Source: WRAI01 sp031549605 (GTDB taxonomy: Bacteria > Bacillota > Clostridia > Oscillospirales > UBA929). From it: DNA of 64,000 nt. Positions 25,206 through 34,616 of the stretch are shown one piece after another. The DNA lies in NCBI GenBank assembly GCA_031549605.1, contig JAVBPM010000027.1, positions 1 to 64,000 of the forward strand, read 5' to 3'. Under the pieces are notes generated by a model. It ran no database searches, was not told where the DNA came from, and saw nothing but the letters and a program-made list of their open reading frames with translations. Made by a program: the position numbers and the translations under genes. Positions within the stretch are counted from its first letter, which is position 1; each line of letters begins with the position of its first letter.

Positions 25206-27959
25206 TTACTCTTGGGCGCTGCCGCTCTCCATGCCGCAGCATTTCTTGTATTTCTTTCCGCTGCCGCACGGGCAGGGGTCGTTGCGTCCCACCTTTTGCG
25301 CCTTGCGCACGGTGGTGTTCTTCACGCGCTCGCCGCCGAGACTGGCGCCGGTGACCTTGGCCACCTGCTCGCGCTTGGGCGCTTCGGGCGTGCGCAGCTC
25401 GGCCAAAAAGACGGTGCGAACCGTGTTTTCGCGAATGGAATTAATCATCTCGTCAAACAGCTCAAAGCCCTCCTGCTTGTAGGCGACGACCGGGTCGGTC
25501 TGGGCGTAGGCGCGCAGGCCAATGCCCTTGCGCAACTCGTCCATGGCATCGATATGGTCCATCCAATAGCTGTCGACGGTGCGCAACAGCACGACACGCT
25601 CCAGCTCGCGCATGAGCGGCTCGGTGATGCGCAGTTCCTTGGCGTGGTAGGTGTTGTGCGCCGCGTCCTTGACGGCGTCAATAATGTCCTGGTCATCAAC
25701 CTTGTTTTCGTCAAACTGGCCGGCGGTCAGCTGTCCGGCCGGGTAGAGCATGCCGTTGAACGGGTTAATCGCACGCGCCAGCTGCTCCGCGCTTTCAAAA
25801 TAGTGCTTTTCGCCCAGCTCGCTCTTGACCGTGCGCTCAATCCACTCGTCGGTCATGGCGGTGATGTTGTCGCGCACATCGTCGCCGTCGAGCACCTTTT
25901 TGCGCTGGCCGTAGATAATCTCACGCTGGCGGTTCATGACGTCGTCGTATTGCAGCACGTGCTTACGCGTCTGGAAGTTGCGCGATTCGACGTTCTTCTG
26001 CGCGCCTTCGATGCGGTTGGTCAGCATTTTGTTTTCAATGGGCGTGTCCTCGTCAAAGCCGAGGCGCTCCATCAGCCCGGTGACGCGGTCGGTGCCGAAT
26101 AGACGCATGAGGTCGTCGTCGAGCGCGAGGAAGAAGCGCGATTGACCCGGGTCGCCCTGGCGACCGGCGCGGCCGCGCAGCTGGTTGTCGATGCGGCGGC
26201 TCTCGTGGCGCTCGGTGCCGATGATGAACAAGCCGCCGGCGGCGCGCACACGGTCGGCCTCGTCGGCGATGGCCTTCTTGTGGGTGGCCAGCTGCTGCTG
26301 GTAGAACTCGCGCGCTTTGAGAATCTCCCCATTGTCGGTCTCGGCAAAGCCGATGGCCTCGACGTAGGCCTCCTCAGGCAGATTGAGCTTTTTCAGCTCG
26401 GCGCGCGCCATAAACTCGGCGTTACCGCCCAGCAGAATATCGGTACCACGACCTGCCATGTTGGTGGCAATGGTGACCGCGCCGTAGTGACCCGCCTGCG
26501 CCACAATTTCGGCCTCTTTTTCGTGGTGCTTGGCGTTCAGCACGACGTGCTTGATGCCGCGCTTTTTCAGCGCCGAGGAAAGCGACTCGCTCTTGTCAAT
26601 GCTGATGGTACCGACAAGCACCGGCTGGCCCTTTTCATGGCACTCCTCAATTTGGTTGAGGATCGCGCGCGTTTTGCCGGCCTGATTTTTGTAGACCGAG
26701 TCGGGCAAATCCTCGCGCACCATCGGCTTGTTGGTGGGAATTTCAATGACATCCAGCTTGTAGATGGCCTGAAACTCCTCGGCCTCGGTCGTTGCCGTAC
26801 CCGTCATGCCCGACAGCTTGTCGTAGAGACGGAAGTAGTTCTGGAAGGTAATCGTGGCCAGTGTTTTGGACTCGTGCTCGACCTTGACGCGCTCCTTGGC
26901 CTCAATGGCCTGGTGCAAGCCCTCGGAATAGCGGCGGCCAAACATCAGACGGCCGGTAAATTCGTCGACGATGATGACCTCGCCGTCCTTGACGACGTAG
27001 TCGGTGTCGCGGTGCATGACGCCGCGCGCGCGACTGGCCAAATTGATGTGGTGCAGCAGCGTTGTATTTTCGCCGTCGGCGAGGTTTTCTACGGCAAAGG
27101 CCTTTTCGGCCTTGGCCATGCCGCTGGGCGTCAGTGTGGCCGAGCGCGCTTTTTCATCGACCACGTAGTCGCCTTCGATGTCGTCCTGATCCTCTTTGGC
27201 CTCCAGCGTGCGCACGACGGTTTTACGCAGACCGGCGACAAAGCGGTCGGCCTGCTCATACAGCGCCGTCGATTTTTCGCCTTGGCCGCTGATAATCAGC
27301 GGTGTGCGCGCCTCGTCGATGAGGATAGAGTCGACCTCGTCAACAATCGAGAAGTTGTGACCGCGCTGCACCATGTTCTCCTTATAAATAGCCATGTTGT
27401 CGCGCAGGTAGTCAAAGCCGAACTCGTTGTTGGTGCCATAGGTAATATCGGCGTCGTAGGCGGCCTTGCGCGCCTCACCGGTCACGCCGTGCACAACCAG
27501 ACCGACGGTCAGGCCGAGGAAGCGGTAGAGGTTGCCCATCCACTCGCTTTGAAACTTGGCGAGGTAATCGTTGACGGTGACCACGTGCACACCCTTGCCG
27601 GACAACGCGTTGAGGTAGGCGGGCAGTGTGGCGACCAGCGTCTTGCCTTCGCCCGTCTTCATTTCAGCGATACGGCCCTGATGCAGCACGATGCCGCCGA
27701 TAATTTGCACGCGGAAGGGCCGCATACCCAGCACGCGGTGCGACGCCTCGCGGCAGACGGCAAAAGCCTCGGGCAGAATGTCGTCGGTCGTCTCGCCGTT
27801 TTGTAGACGCTGCTTAAACTGTTCGGTCATGCCGCGCAGCTCGGCGTCGGTCAGCGCCTTAAATTTAGCCTCCAACGCCTCAACGGCATCGGCAATGGGG
27901 GTAATCCGTTTCAGCTCACGATTGCTGTGCGTGCCGAAAACGGCGGTAAAAATGCTCAT
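25206..27959 (-). CDS. secA: preprotein translocase ATPase SecA
   Basis: A 917-aa motor of the Sec export pathway. Seen: N-terminal FGTHSNRELKRI, Walker A in AEMKTGEGKTLVATLPAYL, DEVDSILIDEARTPLIISG (motif II), the helicase II segments ATNMAGRGTDILLGGN and RGRAGRQGDPGQSRFFLALDDDLMR-type, and the C-terminal zinc motif NDPCPCGSGKKYKKCCG. ATG 27959 follows AAGGAGGAA; the 45 extra residues of a longer frame overlap the promoter. Co-transcribed with fprA, an unusual pairing. Confidence 0.97.
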   Translation of the reverse strand: MSIFTAVFGTHSNRELKRITPIADAVEALEAKFKALTDAELRGMTEQFKQRLQNGETTDDILPEAFAVCREASHRVLGMRPFRVQIIGGIVLHQGRIAEMKTGEGKTLVATLPAYLNALSGKGVHVVTVNDYLAKFQSEWMGNLYRFLGLTVGLVVHGVTGEARKAAYDADITYGTNNEFGFDYLRDNMAIYKENMVQRGHNFSIVDEVDSILIDEARTPLIISGQGEKSTALYEQADRFVAGLRKTVVRTLEAKEDQDDIEGDYVVDEKARSATLTPSGMAKAEKAFAVENLADGENTTLLHHINLASRARGVMHRDTDYVVKDGEVIIVDEFTGRLMFGRRYSEGLHQAIEAKERVKVEHESKTLATITFQNYFRLYDKLSGMTGTATTEAEEFQAIYKLDVIEIPTNKPMVREDLPDSVYKNQAGKTRAILNQIEECHEKGQPVLVGTISIDKSESLSSALKKRGIKHVVLNAKHHEKEAEIVAQAGHYGAVTIATNMAGRGTDILLGGNAEFMARAELKKLNLPEEAYVEAIGFAETDNGEILKAREFYQQQLATHKKAIADEADRVRAAGGLFIIGTERHESRRIDNQLRGRAGRQGDPGQSRFFLALDDDLMRLFGTDRVTGLMERLGFDEDTPIENKMLTNRIEGAQKNVESRNFQTRKHVLQYDDVMNRQREIIYGQRKKVLDGDDVRDNITAMTDEWIERTVKSELGEKHYFESAEQLARAINPFNGMLYPAGQLTAGQFDENKVDDQDIIDAVKDAAHNTYHAKELRITEPLMRELERVVLLRTVDSYWMDHIDAMDELRKGIGLRAYAQTDPVVAYKQEGFELFDEMINSIRENTVRTVFLAELRTPEAPKREQVAKVTGASLGGERVKNTTVRKAQKVGRNDPCPCGSGKKYKKCCGMESGSAQE

Positions 27960-28000
27960 AGCTACTATTCCTCCTTGCAAGCACCAAATGCTCAACGTAC

Positions 28001-28028
28001 AGTATACCACGTTTTGGCAGTCTTGCAA
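28001..28028 (-). promoter_or_regulatory. secA promoter
   Basis: On the minus strand: TTGCAA (28028-28023), 16-bp spacer, TATACT (28006-28001), about 42 bp before secA. Confidence 0.6.
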
Positions 28029-28143
28029 CAGAAAGTAAATGGGGTCAATCTTTGCATAATGAAAAAATGTGCAAAAAAATGATGTATAGTTCAATATATG
28101 GCGTTAAACTACAATTTGCATACGGTTATTTGCGGAGTTTTCT

Positions 28144-28171
28144 TTGACATTCTGCTATGACCTGCTATAAT
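28144..28171 (+). promoter_or_regulatory. promoter of the ABC importer operon
   Basis: Consensus TTGACA (28144-28149), 16-bp spacer, TATAAT (28166-28171). About 70 nt of leader follow, with no clear regulatory fold. The rest of the 27960-28249 gap shows nothing else. Confidence 0.75.
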
Positions 28172-28249
28172 AAAAGAAAAGCCCAAAACCAGACTTTTGA
28201 GCCGCGCCAATATTGCCACACAAGCGCTAGAAAAAGGTAGGTTTCTATC

Positions 28250-30487
28250 ATGAAACTGTTCAAAAGAATAGCGGCAACCCTATGCGCCTCGTTGTTTTGC
28301 CTTATGGCCGGTTGCGGTCAAAAGGTGCCTGCGCCGTCGCCGTCCCCGTCTGCATCTGCGGACGGGGACGCCCCGGTCTACTTTACCGAAGCGCCGATGC
28401 CCACCACGCCTTCGGGCGAAATCCTGCGCATTTTGGGTGAGGTAGAAAACGGGTATGTAGTGGAATTTCTCGCCACGACCGACAGCGGATTTGGCGAAGT
28501 ACACATTGGAACCGTCGATGACGGCTTGGGCGGCTTTCAGTCACGCCTTTCTCAAGACTTGGGGGTTGTGACCTCGTCACTGGACAAGCAGGGCCAGCTC
28601 TATGTTATCGACTTCATGAAAACGCTGCACATCTTCGACAAGCAGTTTGCCCCGGTGAAGCAGATTGACTTGTCGGCGATTTCTGAACTCAGAGAAGAAT
28701 TTGTCAACATGCCACCCATTGTGGTGGACAATCAGCTCTGGCTGATGACGCATGATGGCTATGTGCTGCTTGGCCAAGACGGCAAAGTGGCCGCTTCCGG
28801 AAAGTTGCCGATAGACGGCGACAGGTTGGGCGTTGTGACCGACGGGCACGACCTCTATGTCGCGTCCGGAAACAGTCAGCGGCGAAGCCTGAAAAAAGTA
28901 AAGGCCGTTGACGCGTCTGTTGAATGGGAAACGGAGATTGCCGCCAAAGACAGCTACAAAACAATGACTTTTGATGCAACCAACAAGCAAATACTCGTGT
29001 TGTCGGGCGACAGCATTTTGACTTACGGCGTCGACGGCTCCGAGCAGGGGCAGTTGCTTGATTTTACCGATCGCGACCTCTATAGAACCGAACGCACTAA
29101 GGCGCAGGAAGACGCCGTGGCAGTTTTCAACCAGCTGTACATCTCGCCGACCTCCGACCTGATGATTACCGCCAGTTTCTACGCGGAAGACAGCTTTGAG
29201 CTGCACGGCTGGCGCTACACCCGCATTGAAGGCGATGAGGCGCGTCAATTGATGGCCGCCGAGCAGGCCAAGACAAATGCCAAAACAAAGCTGAGCGTGC
29301 TGCTTCCTTACCCCAACTATACGGCCGATTATGTCGCACAGTTGATGGAGGCTAACCATCCCGATGTCGATGTTGTGTTTACCTACATCAGCGAAACCAG
29401 CGACATTGCGCCCGAGGATTGCACCCAGCGCGTAAACACGTTGGTGCTGACGGAAAAAGCCAGCTTTGACGTGATGTTCACGCAACTCCTGCCCTATACC
29501 ACCTATATAAAAAAGGGGGTACTGACCAACATTGACCAGCTCAAGGGTACGTCGGCATTGTCGGACGACAGCCGTTTCTACACCAACATGATTGACGCCT
29601 GCCGTCAGGACGGTGCGCTCTATTTTCTGCCGATACGCGCCTCCTTTGAAACGCTGTGCGTTCCGAAAACGGCCGACATCGCCCGAGAGGTCATGGAAAA
29701 GCAGGGCAAGCTGACTTGGCGGGAGCTGATTGACCTGCTGGGCACGGGCAATCAGCGTCGGCTCATTACCCGGTGGAACCCCTTTGTCGACGATGTGCGG
29801 CTCTACTATCCACGGCCGTATTATGAGTATTTGAGGAGAATTCTTCAGGGTGAGAATTTGGACGATCAACTCAAGGAGGCGCTGGAAATAGCGCACTTGA
29901 TGAGCCGCGACGAGCTGTATACGCCCACAGTCGAGGACGGCGTATTCACCTTTCTGTTTTCGGCCGATGTGAGCAACGGGATGGGTTTGTTTGATTACCT
30001 CAAGAGCCACCACATCACCAATGCGCCGAGCGTGGAAAGCTCTGCCAACGGCTTTTATTTACAGGAGTCGCTTGCGATTATGGCGTCCTCGACCCAAAAG
30101 GAGCTGGCGCTTGCGTTTATCTGCTGTTACATGGAAAATATGAACGCCGACGACTCCATCTCACGCAACGACGCCACGCAGCTGAAGCGGAACCTGACGT
30201 CCAGTATGACGGATGGGAGCTATCAAACGCTCGACGCTCCGATTCGGCAGACCATCAGCGAGAAGGGAGACCAGCTTGTCGTCACGGCCGAGGACTTGGC
30301 CGAGCGGGACCGCATTGTGGCCGAACACACGGCCGCGAAGGAGGCGCTTAATACCGCTTACATCGGCGACAACAGCCTATACGCCAGCATTGAGCAGGTC
30401 GTCGACAGCTATTGCGGCGGTGGCATGAGCGTTGACGCGGCCGTCAGTGCCATTAAGGATAAAATCTGGTTCTATGCTAACGAGTAA
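28250..30487 (+). CDS. extracellular solute-binding lipoprotein with N-terminal propeller-like region
   Basis: A 745-aa lipoprotein (lipobox LMAGCG, Ser/Pro linker). Residues about 45-335 contain repeated short strands in the style of a beta-propeller (VYVVEFLATTDSGFGEVHIG, LYVIDFMKTLHIFD, LWLMTHDGYVLL). From about residue 345 (KLSVLLPYPNYT) to the end it looks like a family 1 substrate-binding protein (FDVMFTQLLPYTTYIKKGVLTNIDQL, GALYFLPI). The C-terminal clamshell should feed the two permeases just downstream. The propeller plus binding-protein fusion is unusual. Substrate unknown; sugars or oligosaccharides fit the permease type. Confidence 0.82.
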   Translation: MKLFKRIAATLCASLFCLMAGCGQKVPAPSPSPSASADGDAPVYFTEAPMPTTPSGEILRILGEVENGYVVEFLATTDSGFGEVHIGTVDDGLGGFQSRLSQDLGVVTSSLDKQGQLYVIDFMKTLHIFDKQFAPVKQIDLSAISELREEFVNMPPIVVDNQLWLMTHDGYVLLGQDGKVAASGKLPIDGDRLGVVTDGHDLYVASGNSQRRSLKKVKAVDASVEWETEIAAKDSYKTMTFDATNKQILVLSGDSILTYGVDGSEQGQLLDFTDRDLYRTERTKAQEDAVAVFNQLYISPTSDLMITASFYAEDSFELHGWRYTRIEGDEARQLMAAEQAKTNAKTKLSVLLPYPNYTADYVAQLMEANHPDVDVVFTYISETSDIAPEDCTQRVNTLVLTEKASFDVMFTQLLPYTTYIKKGVLTNIDQLKGTSALSDDSRFYTNMIDACRQDGALYFLPIRASFETLCVPKTADIAREVMEKQGKLTWRELIDLLGTGNQRRLITRWNPFVDDVRLYYPRPYYEYLRRILQGENLDDQLKEALEIAHLMSRDELYTPTVEDGVFTFLFSADVSNGMGLFDYLKSHHITNAPSVESSANGFYLQESLAIMASSTQKELALAFICCYMENMNADDSISRNDATQLKRNLTSSMTDGSYQTLDAPIRQTISEKGDQLVVTAEDLAERDRIVAEHTAAKEALNTAYIGDNSLYASIEQVVDSYCGGGMSVDAAVSAIKDKIWFYANE

Positions 30488-31373
30488 AAAAGCGCCGACA
30501 GGCGTATTGCGCAAGGCAAAGCCGACACGCAGGAGCAAAGCCGCCACGGCGGTTTTCGCCCTGTGTTTTACCGGCTTTGCCTTTTTCTATCTGTTTCCGT
30601 TAATCATCGGCACTTACTGGAGTCTAACCGATATTTTACCCGACCACGAGTTTGTTCTTTTCAAGCATTACAAGGCGCTATTTGCCTCGCCCGTTTTTGT
30701 CACGGCGCTGATCAATACGGTTGTGTTTACCGTATTGGCGCTCGTGTTCATCACGGTCTTTTCCTTTGGCATTTCCTATCTGCTGGTGTTTAAGCAGAAA
30801 GGGTCGCTGGGCAAGGCAACGCTGCTGGCGCTGCCTATCGTCATTCCGTCGGTGGCCATTTCGGCGGTGTGGCAGATGCTGTTTCACCACAAGGGCTATT
30901 TCAATGGGCTTGTCCATCTGGTCGGCGGCCAGGGCAACGCCGACATCCTGTCGGGCGCGTGGCTTTATCTGCCGCTGCTGCTGCTATTTCTTTGGAAATA
31001 CGCCGGCTTTTCCATTCTGATTTACTGTATGGCCTTTCTCAAAATGCCCAAGGAGTATGTGGAAATCCACCGTCTGGAGGGCGGCGGCAGCTGGTCGCTG
31101 ATGCGGCGTGTGCTCTGGCCCTACCTGTTCCCGCAGGTGGTGTTTACGCTGGTGCTCAACCTCTTTTTCTCAGCCAACATCTTCCGCGAGACGTACGCCG
31201 TGTGGAAGGATTATCCGCCCCGGCAGCTGTACATGCTGCAAAACTACATCTTCAATAATTTTCAAAAGCTGGAGTACGAGCGTGCGCTGGCCGCGTCGGT
31301 TATCCTCATCGCCTTGATTGCCGCCTTTATTAGCCTGCTGTTTTGGATTGAACGGAGGTGGTGGCGTCAATGA
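30474..31373 (+). CDS. ABC transporter permease (MalF/UgpA-like)
   Basis: A 299-aa inner membrane permease with six predicted helices. The ATPase-coupling EAA loop reads EYVEIHRLEGGGSWSLMRRVLWP (in the second half). It belongs to the carbohydrate uptake CUT1-type pair with the next gene. ATG 30474 overlaps the end of the binding-protein gene by 14 bp; an upstream start is possible but lies inside that gene. Its stop overlaps the next start (ATGA). Confidence 0.9.
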   Translation: MLTSKKAPTGVLRKAKPTRRSKAATAVFALCFTGFAFFYLFPLIIGTYWSLTDILPDHEFVLFKHYKALFASPVFVTALINTVVFTVLALVFITVFSFGISYLLVFKQKGSLGKATLLALPIVIPSVAISAVWQMLFHHKGYFNGLVHLVGGQGNADILSGAWLYLPLLLLFLWKYAGFSILIYCMAFLKMPKEYVEIHRLEGGGSWSLMRRVLWPYLFPQVVFTLVLNLFFSANIFRETYAVWKDYPPRQLYMLQNYIFNNFQKLEYERALAASVILIALIAAFISLLFWIERRWWRQ

Positions 31374-32206
31374 AGCCGATCAGACGCATGTTGTCCTTTG
31401 TGTTTTTTGCCCTTTTGTTTGTCCTTGCCTTTTATCCTATCCTACAGCTTATTACCTATGCCTTGCTGCCCGAGCAAAATGCCCGTATGCAGACGGACGC
31501 CCTCGTCAACCCGGCGGTGCAGTATCTGCCGTTTATCGGCGTGCCCAACGCCTTGTCATGGGATGGTCTTGCGGACGCTTTTTCGCCCCTGCTGCTGCGC
31601 CAGTACGCCAATTCGCTGTTCTATGCGCTGACCATAACACTGTGCCAGCTCGTTATCTCTTTTTTTGTCGCCTTCCACCTCACCGTCTCGCGCTTTAAGT
31701 TCAAAAAGCTGTTCTTTTACGCCTATGTGCTGGCGATGGTGCTGCCGTTTCAAGTGACGCTGGTTCCCAGCTATATGATTTTTGACGCCCTTGGCCTGCT
31801 TGACAGCGTCTGGGTCATTCTGCTGCCGGGTATGTTCTCGCCCTTTGGCGTGTTTTTGTTCCACCAGTTTATGAGGCAGGTCGACACGGAGGTGATCGAC
31901 GCCGCCAAGCTCGACGGTGCAAATCTGTTTGTGGTGCTGACCCGTATTGTTGCGCCGATGGTCAGGCCGGGCATTGTTGTGTTTCTGCTGCTGTGCTTCA
32001 ACATCAACTGGGCGGCCATTGAGCCGGCCATCGCTTTCCTGCGTACGGCGGAGAAGATGCCCTTTGGCATTGCGCTGCGCGACATGATGAATGCCAAGCC
32101 CTGGGCCGTTTACGCACCGTCGCTGCTGTATGTTGTACCATCGCTGCTGCTCTACGGCTGGTTTGCCTGGTACCGGCGACGCCATGAATTTTCTATAGGT
32201 ATGTAA
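31370..32206 (+). CDS. ABC transporter permease (MalG/UgpE-like)
   Basis: A 278-aa permease with six predicted helices. Its EAA loop reads EVIDAAKLDGANLFVVLTRIV, typical of the second CUT1 permease. ATG 31370 follows GGAGGTGG and overlaps the stop of the first permease. No ATPase gene follows, so a shared MsmX-type ATPase encoded elsewhere is expected (known for Firmicute CUT1 systems; inference here). Confidence 0.9.
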   Translation: MKPIRRMLSFVFFALLFVLAFYPILQLITYALLPEQNARMQTDALVNPAVQYLPFIGVPNALSWDGLADAFSPLLLRQYANSLFYALTITLCQLVISFFVAFHLTVSRFKFKKLFFYAYVLAMVLPFQVTLVPSYMIFDALGLLDSVWVILLPGMFSPFGVFLFHQFMRQVDTEVIDAAKLDGANLFVVLTRIVAPMVRPGIVVFLLLCFNINWAAIEPAIAFLRTAEKMPFGIALRDMMNAKPWAVYAPSLLYVVPSLLLYGWFAWYRRRHEFSIGM

Positions 32207-32251
32207 GTTCGCAAGCGCAAGCATGTGTGCCGAACGATTGAATGGCATCAC

Positions 32252-32272
32252 ACGCCACGCAGGCGTTTTTTG
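32252..32272 (+). terminator. terminator after the ABC permeases
   Basis: Short stem ACGCC / GGCGT followed by TTTTTT, 46 nt after the stop. Confidence 0.55.
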
Positions 32273-32333
32273 CCTTGCCTTTTTGTCGTTGTTATATAAT
32301 GTATAGCTGCCCCGCCAAAAGAAGCAAAATGTG

Positions 32334-32362
32334 TTGACAAGGCTTGCCGTTGGTGCTATAAT
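32334..32362 (+). promoter_or_regulatory. consensus promoter of the rpmG-secE-nusG-rplKA operon
   Basis: Exact TTGACA (32334-32339) and TATAAT (32357-32362) with the ideal 17-bp spacer, as expected for ribosomal protein transcription. Confidence 0.9.
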
Positions 32363-32452
32363 ACCGGTTACCTGTCAACGGGGGTCTTTTTTTTGTGCAC
32401 AGAAAAAAAGAAGCGCCCGCAGGGAGGCAACAAGTTAAGGAGGTGCCGCACA

Positions 32453-32602
32453 ATGCGCGACAAAATTACGCTTTGCTGCTCGGAATGCAAACAGCGCAAC
32501 TATGACACGAAGAAAAACAAAAAGAACGATCCCGACCGGTTGGAGATGAGCAAATACTGCCGCTTCTGCCGCAAGCACACGCCGCACAAAGAAACCAAGT
32601 AA
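32453..32602 (+). CDS. rpmG: 50S ribosomal protein L33
   Basis: A 49-aa protein with the two CxxC pairs (CCSEC and CRFCRKH), so the zinc-binding form of L33. Basic throughout, ending HKETK as usual. AAGGAGGTG precedes ATG 32453. It opens the rpmG-secE-nusG operon order typical of Firmicutes. Confidence 0.95.
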   Translation: MRDKITLCCSECKQRNYDTKKNKKNDPDRLEMSKYCRFCRKHTPHKETK

Positions 32603-32617
32603 GGAGGCACGGAGATT

Positions 32618-32842
32618 ATGAGTATTAGTGATACCTCTGCCAAAAAGCCGGGTCTCTTTGGTAAAATCGGCAAGTGGTTCCGCGAAATGCGCTCGGAACT
32701 CAAAAAAGTGGTTTGGCCTACCTTTCCGCAGGTGCTCAACAACACCGGTATCGTACTGACGATGATTGTCCTTGTCGGCGCCATTATTGCTGGCTTCGAC
32801 TTTGTATGGGGCAAAGTCGTTATGTGGATTATCAGCCTGTAA
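32618..32842 (+). CDS. secE: preprotein translocase subunit SecE
   Basis: A 74-aa single-span SecE. The amphipathic helix FREMRSELKKVVWPT is the conserved clamp that holds SecY, followed by one membrane segment (about 42-65). AAGGAGG precedes ATG 32618. Located between rpmG and nusG, the usual place. Confidence 0.95.
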   Translation: MSISDTSAKKPGLFGKIGKWFREMRSELKKVVWPTFPQVLNNTGIVLTMIVLVGAIIAGFDFVWGKVVMWIISL

Positions 32843-32857
32843 GGATCGGAGATCATC

Positions 32858-33382
32858 ATGTCGGAAAACGCCAAATGGTACGTTGTGCACACGTATTCAG
32901 GCTATGAAAACAAGGTGGCTGCCACCATTGAGAAAGCGGTGGAAAACCGCAAGCTGCACGACTTAATCGTCGAAGTGCAGGTTCCCATGGAGCAGGTTAC
33001 GGAAATTCAGGATTCCAAGCGCAAAACCGTGGAGCGCAAGATGTTCCCCGGCTATGTGCTGGTTAAGATGGTGATGACCGATGAGAGTTGGCACGTTGTC
33101 CGCAATACGCGCGGCGTGACCGGCTTTGTCGGACCGGCCTCCAAGCCGGTCGCGCTGACAGACAGCGAGGTCAAGGCCATGGGTGTGGAAAAAACCGAGC
33201 TGGTCATCGGCTATGCCGAGGGCGACAGCGTCAGAATTACCGACGGACCGCTGGAGGGTTACTTCGGCGTCGTTGAGGAGATTTCCATGACCCGCAACAA
33301 GGTTAAAATCCGCGTCTCTATGTTCGGCCGCGAAACGCCGGTTGAGCTGGAGTTTGACCAGGTCGAGCTGGCCTCGGCCTAA
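32858..33382 (+). CDS. nusG: transcription termination/antitermination protein NusG
   Basis: A 174-aa NusG. The NGN domain opens AKWYVVHTYSGYENKVAATIE and includes FPGYVLVKMVM and RNTRGVTGFVG. The C-terminal KOW domain contains GDSVRITDGPLEGYFGVVEEI. It couples RNA polymerase to Rho or ribosomal protein S10. GGATCGGAGATC precedes ATG 32858. Confidence 0.97.
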   Translation: MSENAKWYVVHTYSGYENKVAATIEKAVENRKLHDLIVEVQVPMEQVTEIQDSKRKTVERKMFPGYVLVKMVMTDESWHVVRNTRGVTGFVGPASKPVALTDSEVKAMGVEKTELVIGYAEGDSVRITDGPLEGYFGVVEEISMTRNKVKIRVSMFGRETPVELEFDQVELASA

Positions 33383-33414
33383 TCTTTCGTGTACAGTGAG
33401 GAGCAGTGTAGTAA

Positions 33415-33840
33415 ATGGCACAGAAAATTACCGGATATATTAAGCTTCAGATTCCCGCCGGAAAGGCAACACCGGCCCCGCCTGTCGGCCCGGCTTTGGG
33501 TCAGCACGGTGTCAACATCGTCGCCTTTACCAAGGACTTTAACGAGCGCACCAAAAATGAGATGGGTATGATCATTCCCGTCGTCATCACTGTGTACGCC
33601 GACCGTTCGTTCAGCTTTATCACCAAGACCCCGCCCGCCCCGGTGCTGATTAAAAAGGCCTGCGGTCTTGACCGCGCCTCGGGTCGCCCCAACACCGAAA
33701 AGGTGGCCAAAATCAGCAAGGCTGACGTGCGTAAAATCGCCGAGACCAAAATGCCCGACCTCAATGCCGCCAGCATTGACAGCGCCGCCAGCATGATTGC
33801 CGGTACCGCGCGCAGCATGGGCATCACCGTCGAGGAATAA
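33415..33840 (+). CDS. rplK: 50S ribosomal protein L11
   Basis: A 141-aa L11, full length. Seen: IKLQIPAGKATPAPPVGPALGQHGVN, FCKDFN-type AFTKDFN segment, and the RNA-binding C-terminal domain ending ARSMGITVEE. It is part of the GTPase-associated centre. GAGGAGCAG precedes ATG 33415. Confidence 0.97.
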   Translation: MAQKITGYIKLQIPAGKATPAPPVGPALGQHGVNIVAFTKDFNERTKNEMGMIIPVVITVYADRSFSFITKTPPAPVLIKKACGLDRASGRPNTEKVAKISKADVRKIAETKMPDLNAASIDSAASMIAGTARSMGITVEE

Positions 33841-33913
33841 GGTAAGTCCAAAAAACCCGGCATAATCGTGGGAGGACACAAGTCCGCTGACCACATGAGG
33901 AGGAAAAACAGTT

Positions 33914-34606
33914 ATGTTTCACGGAAAAAAGTATGTTGACAGCGTCAAGCTGGTTGACCGTACACTGCAGTACGAGCCGACCGACGCGTTTGATTTGACC
34001 CTTAAGACCGCCAAAGCCAAGTTCGACGAGACCGTCGAGCTGCACGTCAAGCTGGGCGTTGACTCGCGTCACGCCGACCAGCAGGTGCGTGGCTCGGTCG
34101 TGCTGCCGCACGGCACAGGTAAGACGATGCGCGTGCTCGTCTTTGCCAAGGGCGACAAGGCCAAGGAGGCCGAGGCCGCCGGTGCCGAATTTGTCGGCGC
34201 CGAAGAGCTGGTGACCAAAATCACGAGCGAGAACTTCTTCGATTTCGACGTCGTCGTCGCCACGCCCGACATGATGGGCGTCGTCGGTCGACTGGGTAAG
34301 GTGCTGGGTCCCAAGGGCCTGATGCCCAACCCCAAGGCGGGCACCGTTACGATGGACGTCACCAAGGCCATCAATGAGATTAAGGCCGGTAAGGTTGAGT
34401 ATCGTCTCGACAAGACCAACATCATTCACTGCCCCATCGGCAAGATCTCCTTTGGCGCCGAGAAGCTCAACGAGAACTTCACCGCCATTATGACCGCCGT
34501 TATCAAGGCCAAGCCGGCTGCCGCCAAGGGCACCTATATCAAGAGCTGCGTCGTCGCGTCGACGATGGGCCCCGGCATCAAGGTCAGCACCGCCAAGCTG
34601 GCGTAA
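33914..34606 (+). CDS. rplA: 50S ribosomal protein L1
   Basis: A 230-aa L1. Seen: DVTLKTAK-like (DLTLKTAKAKFDETVELHV), VLPHGTGKTMRVLVFAKG, the GKVLGPKGLMPNPKAGTV hallmark, and YIKSCVVASTMGPGIKV near the end. ATG 33914 follows GAGGAGGAAA. L1 often represses its own operon by binding a leader mimic; the 73-nt rplK-rplA gap contains no mimic I can identify. The usual rplJ-rplL genes do not follow. Confidence 0.97.
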   Translation: MFHGKKYVDSVKLVDRTLQYEPTDAFDLTLKTAKAKFDETVELHVKLGVDSRHADQQVRGSVVLPHGTGKTMRVLVFAKGDKAKEAEAAGAEFVGAEELVTKITSENFFDFDVVVATPDMMGVVGRLGKVLGPKGLMPNPKAGTVTMDVTKAINEIKAGKVEYRLDKTNIIHCPIGKISFGAEKLNENFTAIMTAVIKAKPAAAKGTYIKSCVVASTMGPGIKVSTAKLA

Positions 34607-34616
34607 CGACCCGGCC

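Noticed and set aside
26142..27806. 554-residue open frame antisense to secA
   Set aside because: It mirrors secA codon for codon in a G+C-rich gene, has no family resemblance, and secA is certain.
28577..30013. 478-residue frame antisense to the binding-protein gene
   Set aside because: Shadow frame; the plus-strand gene has signal peptide, lipobox and operon context.
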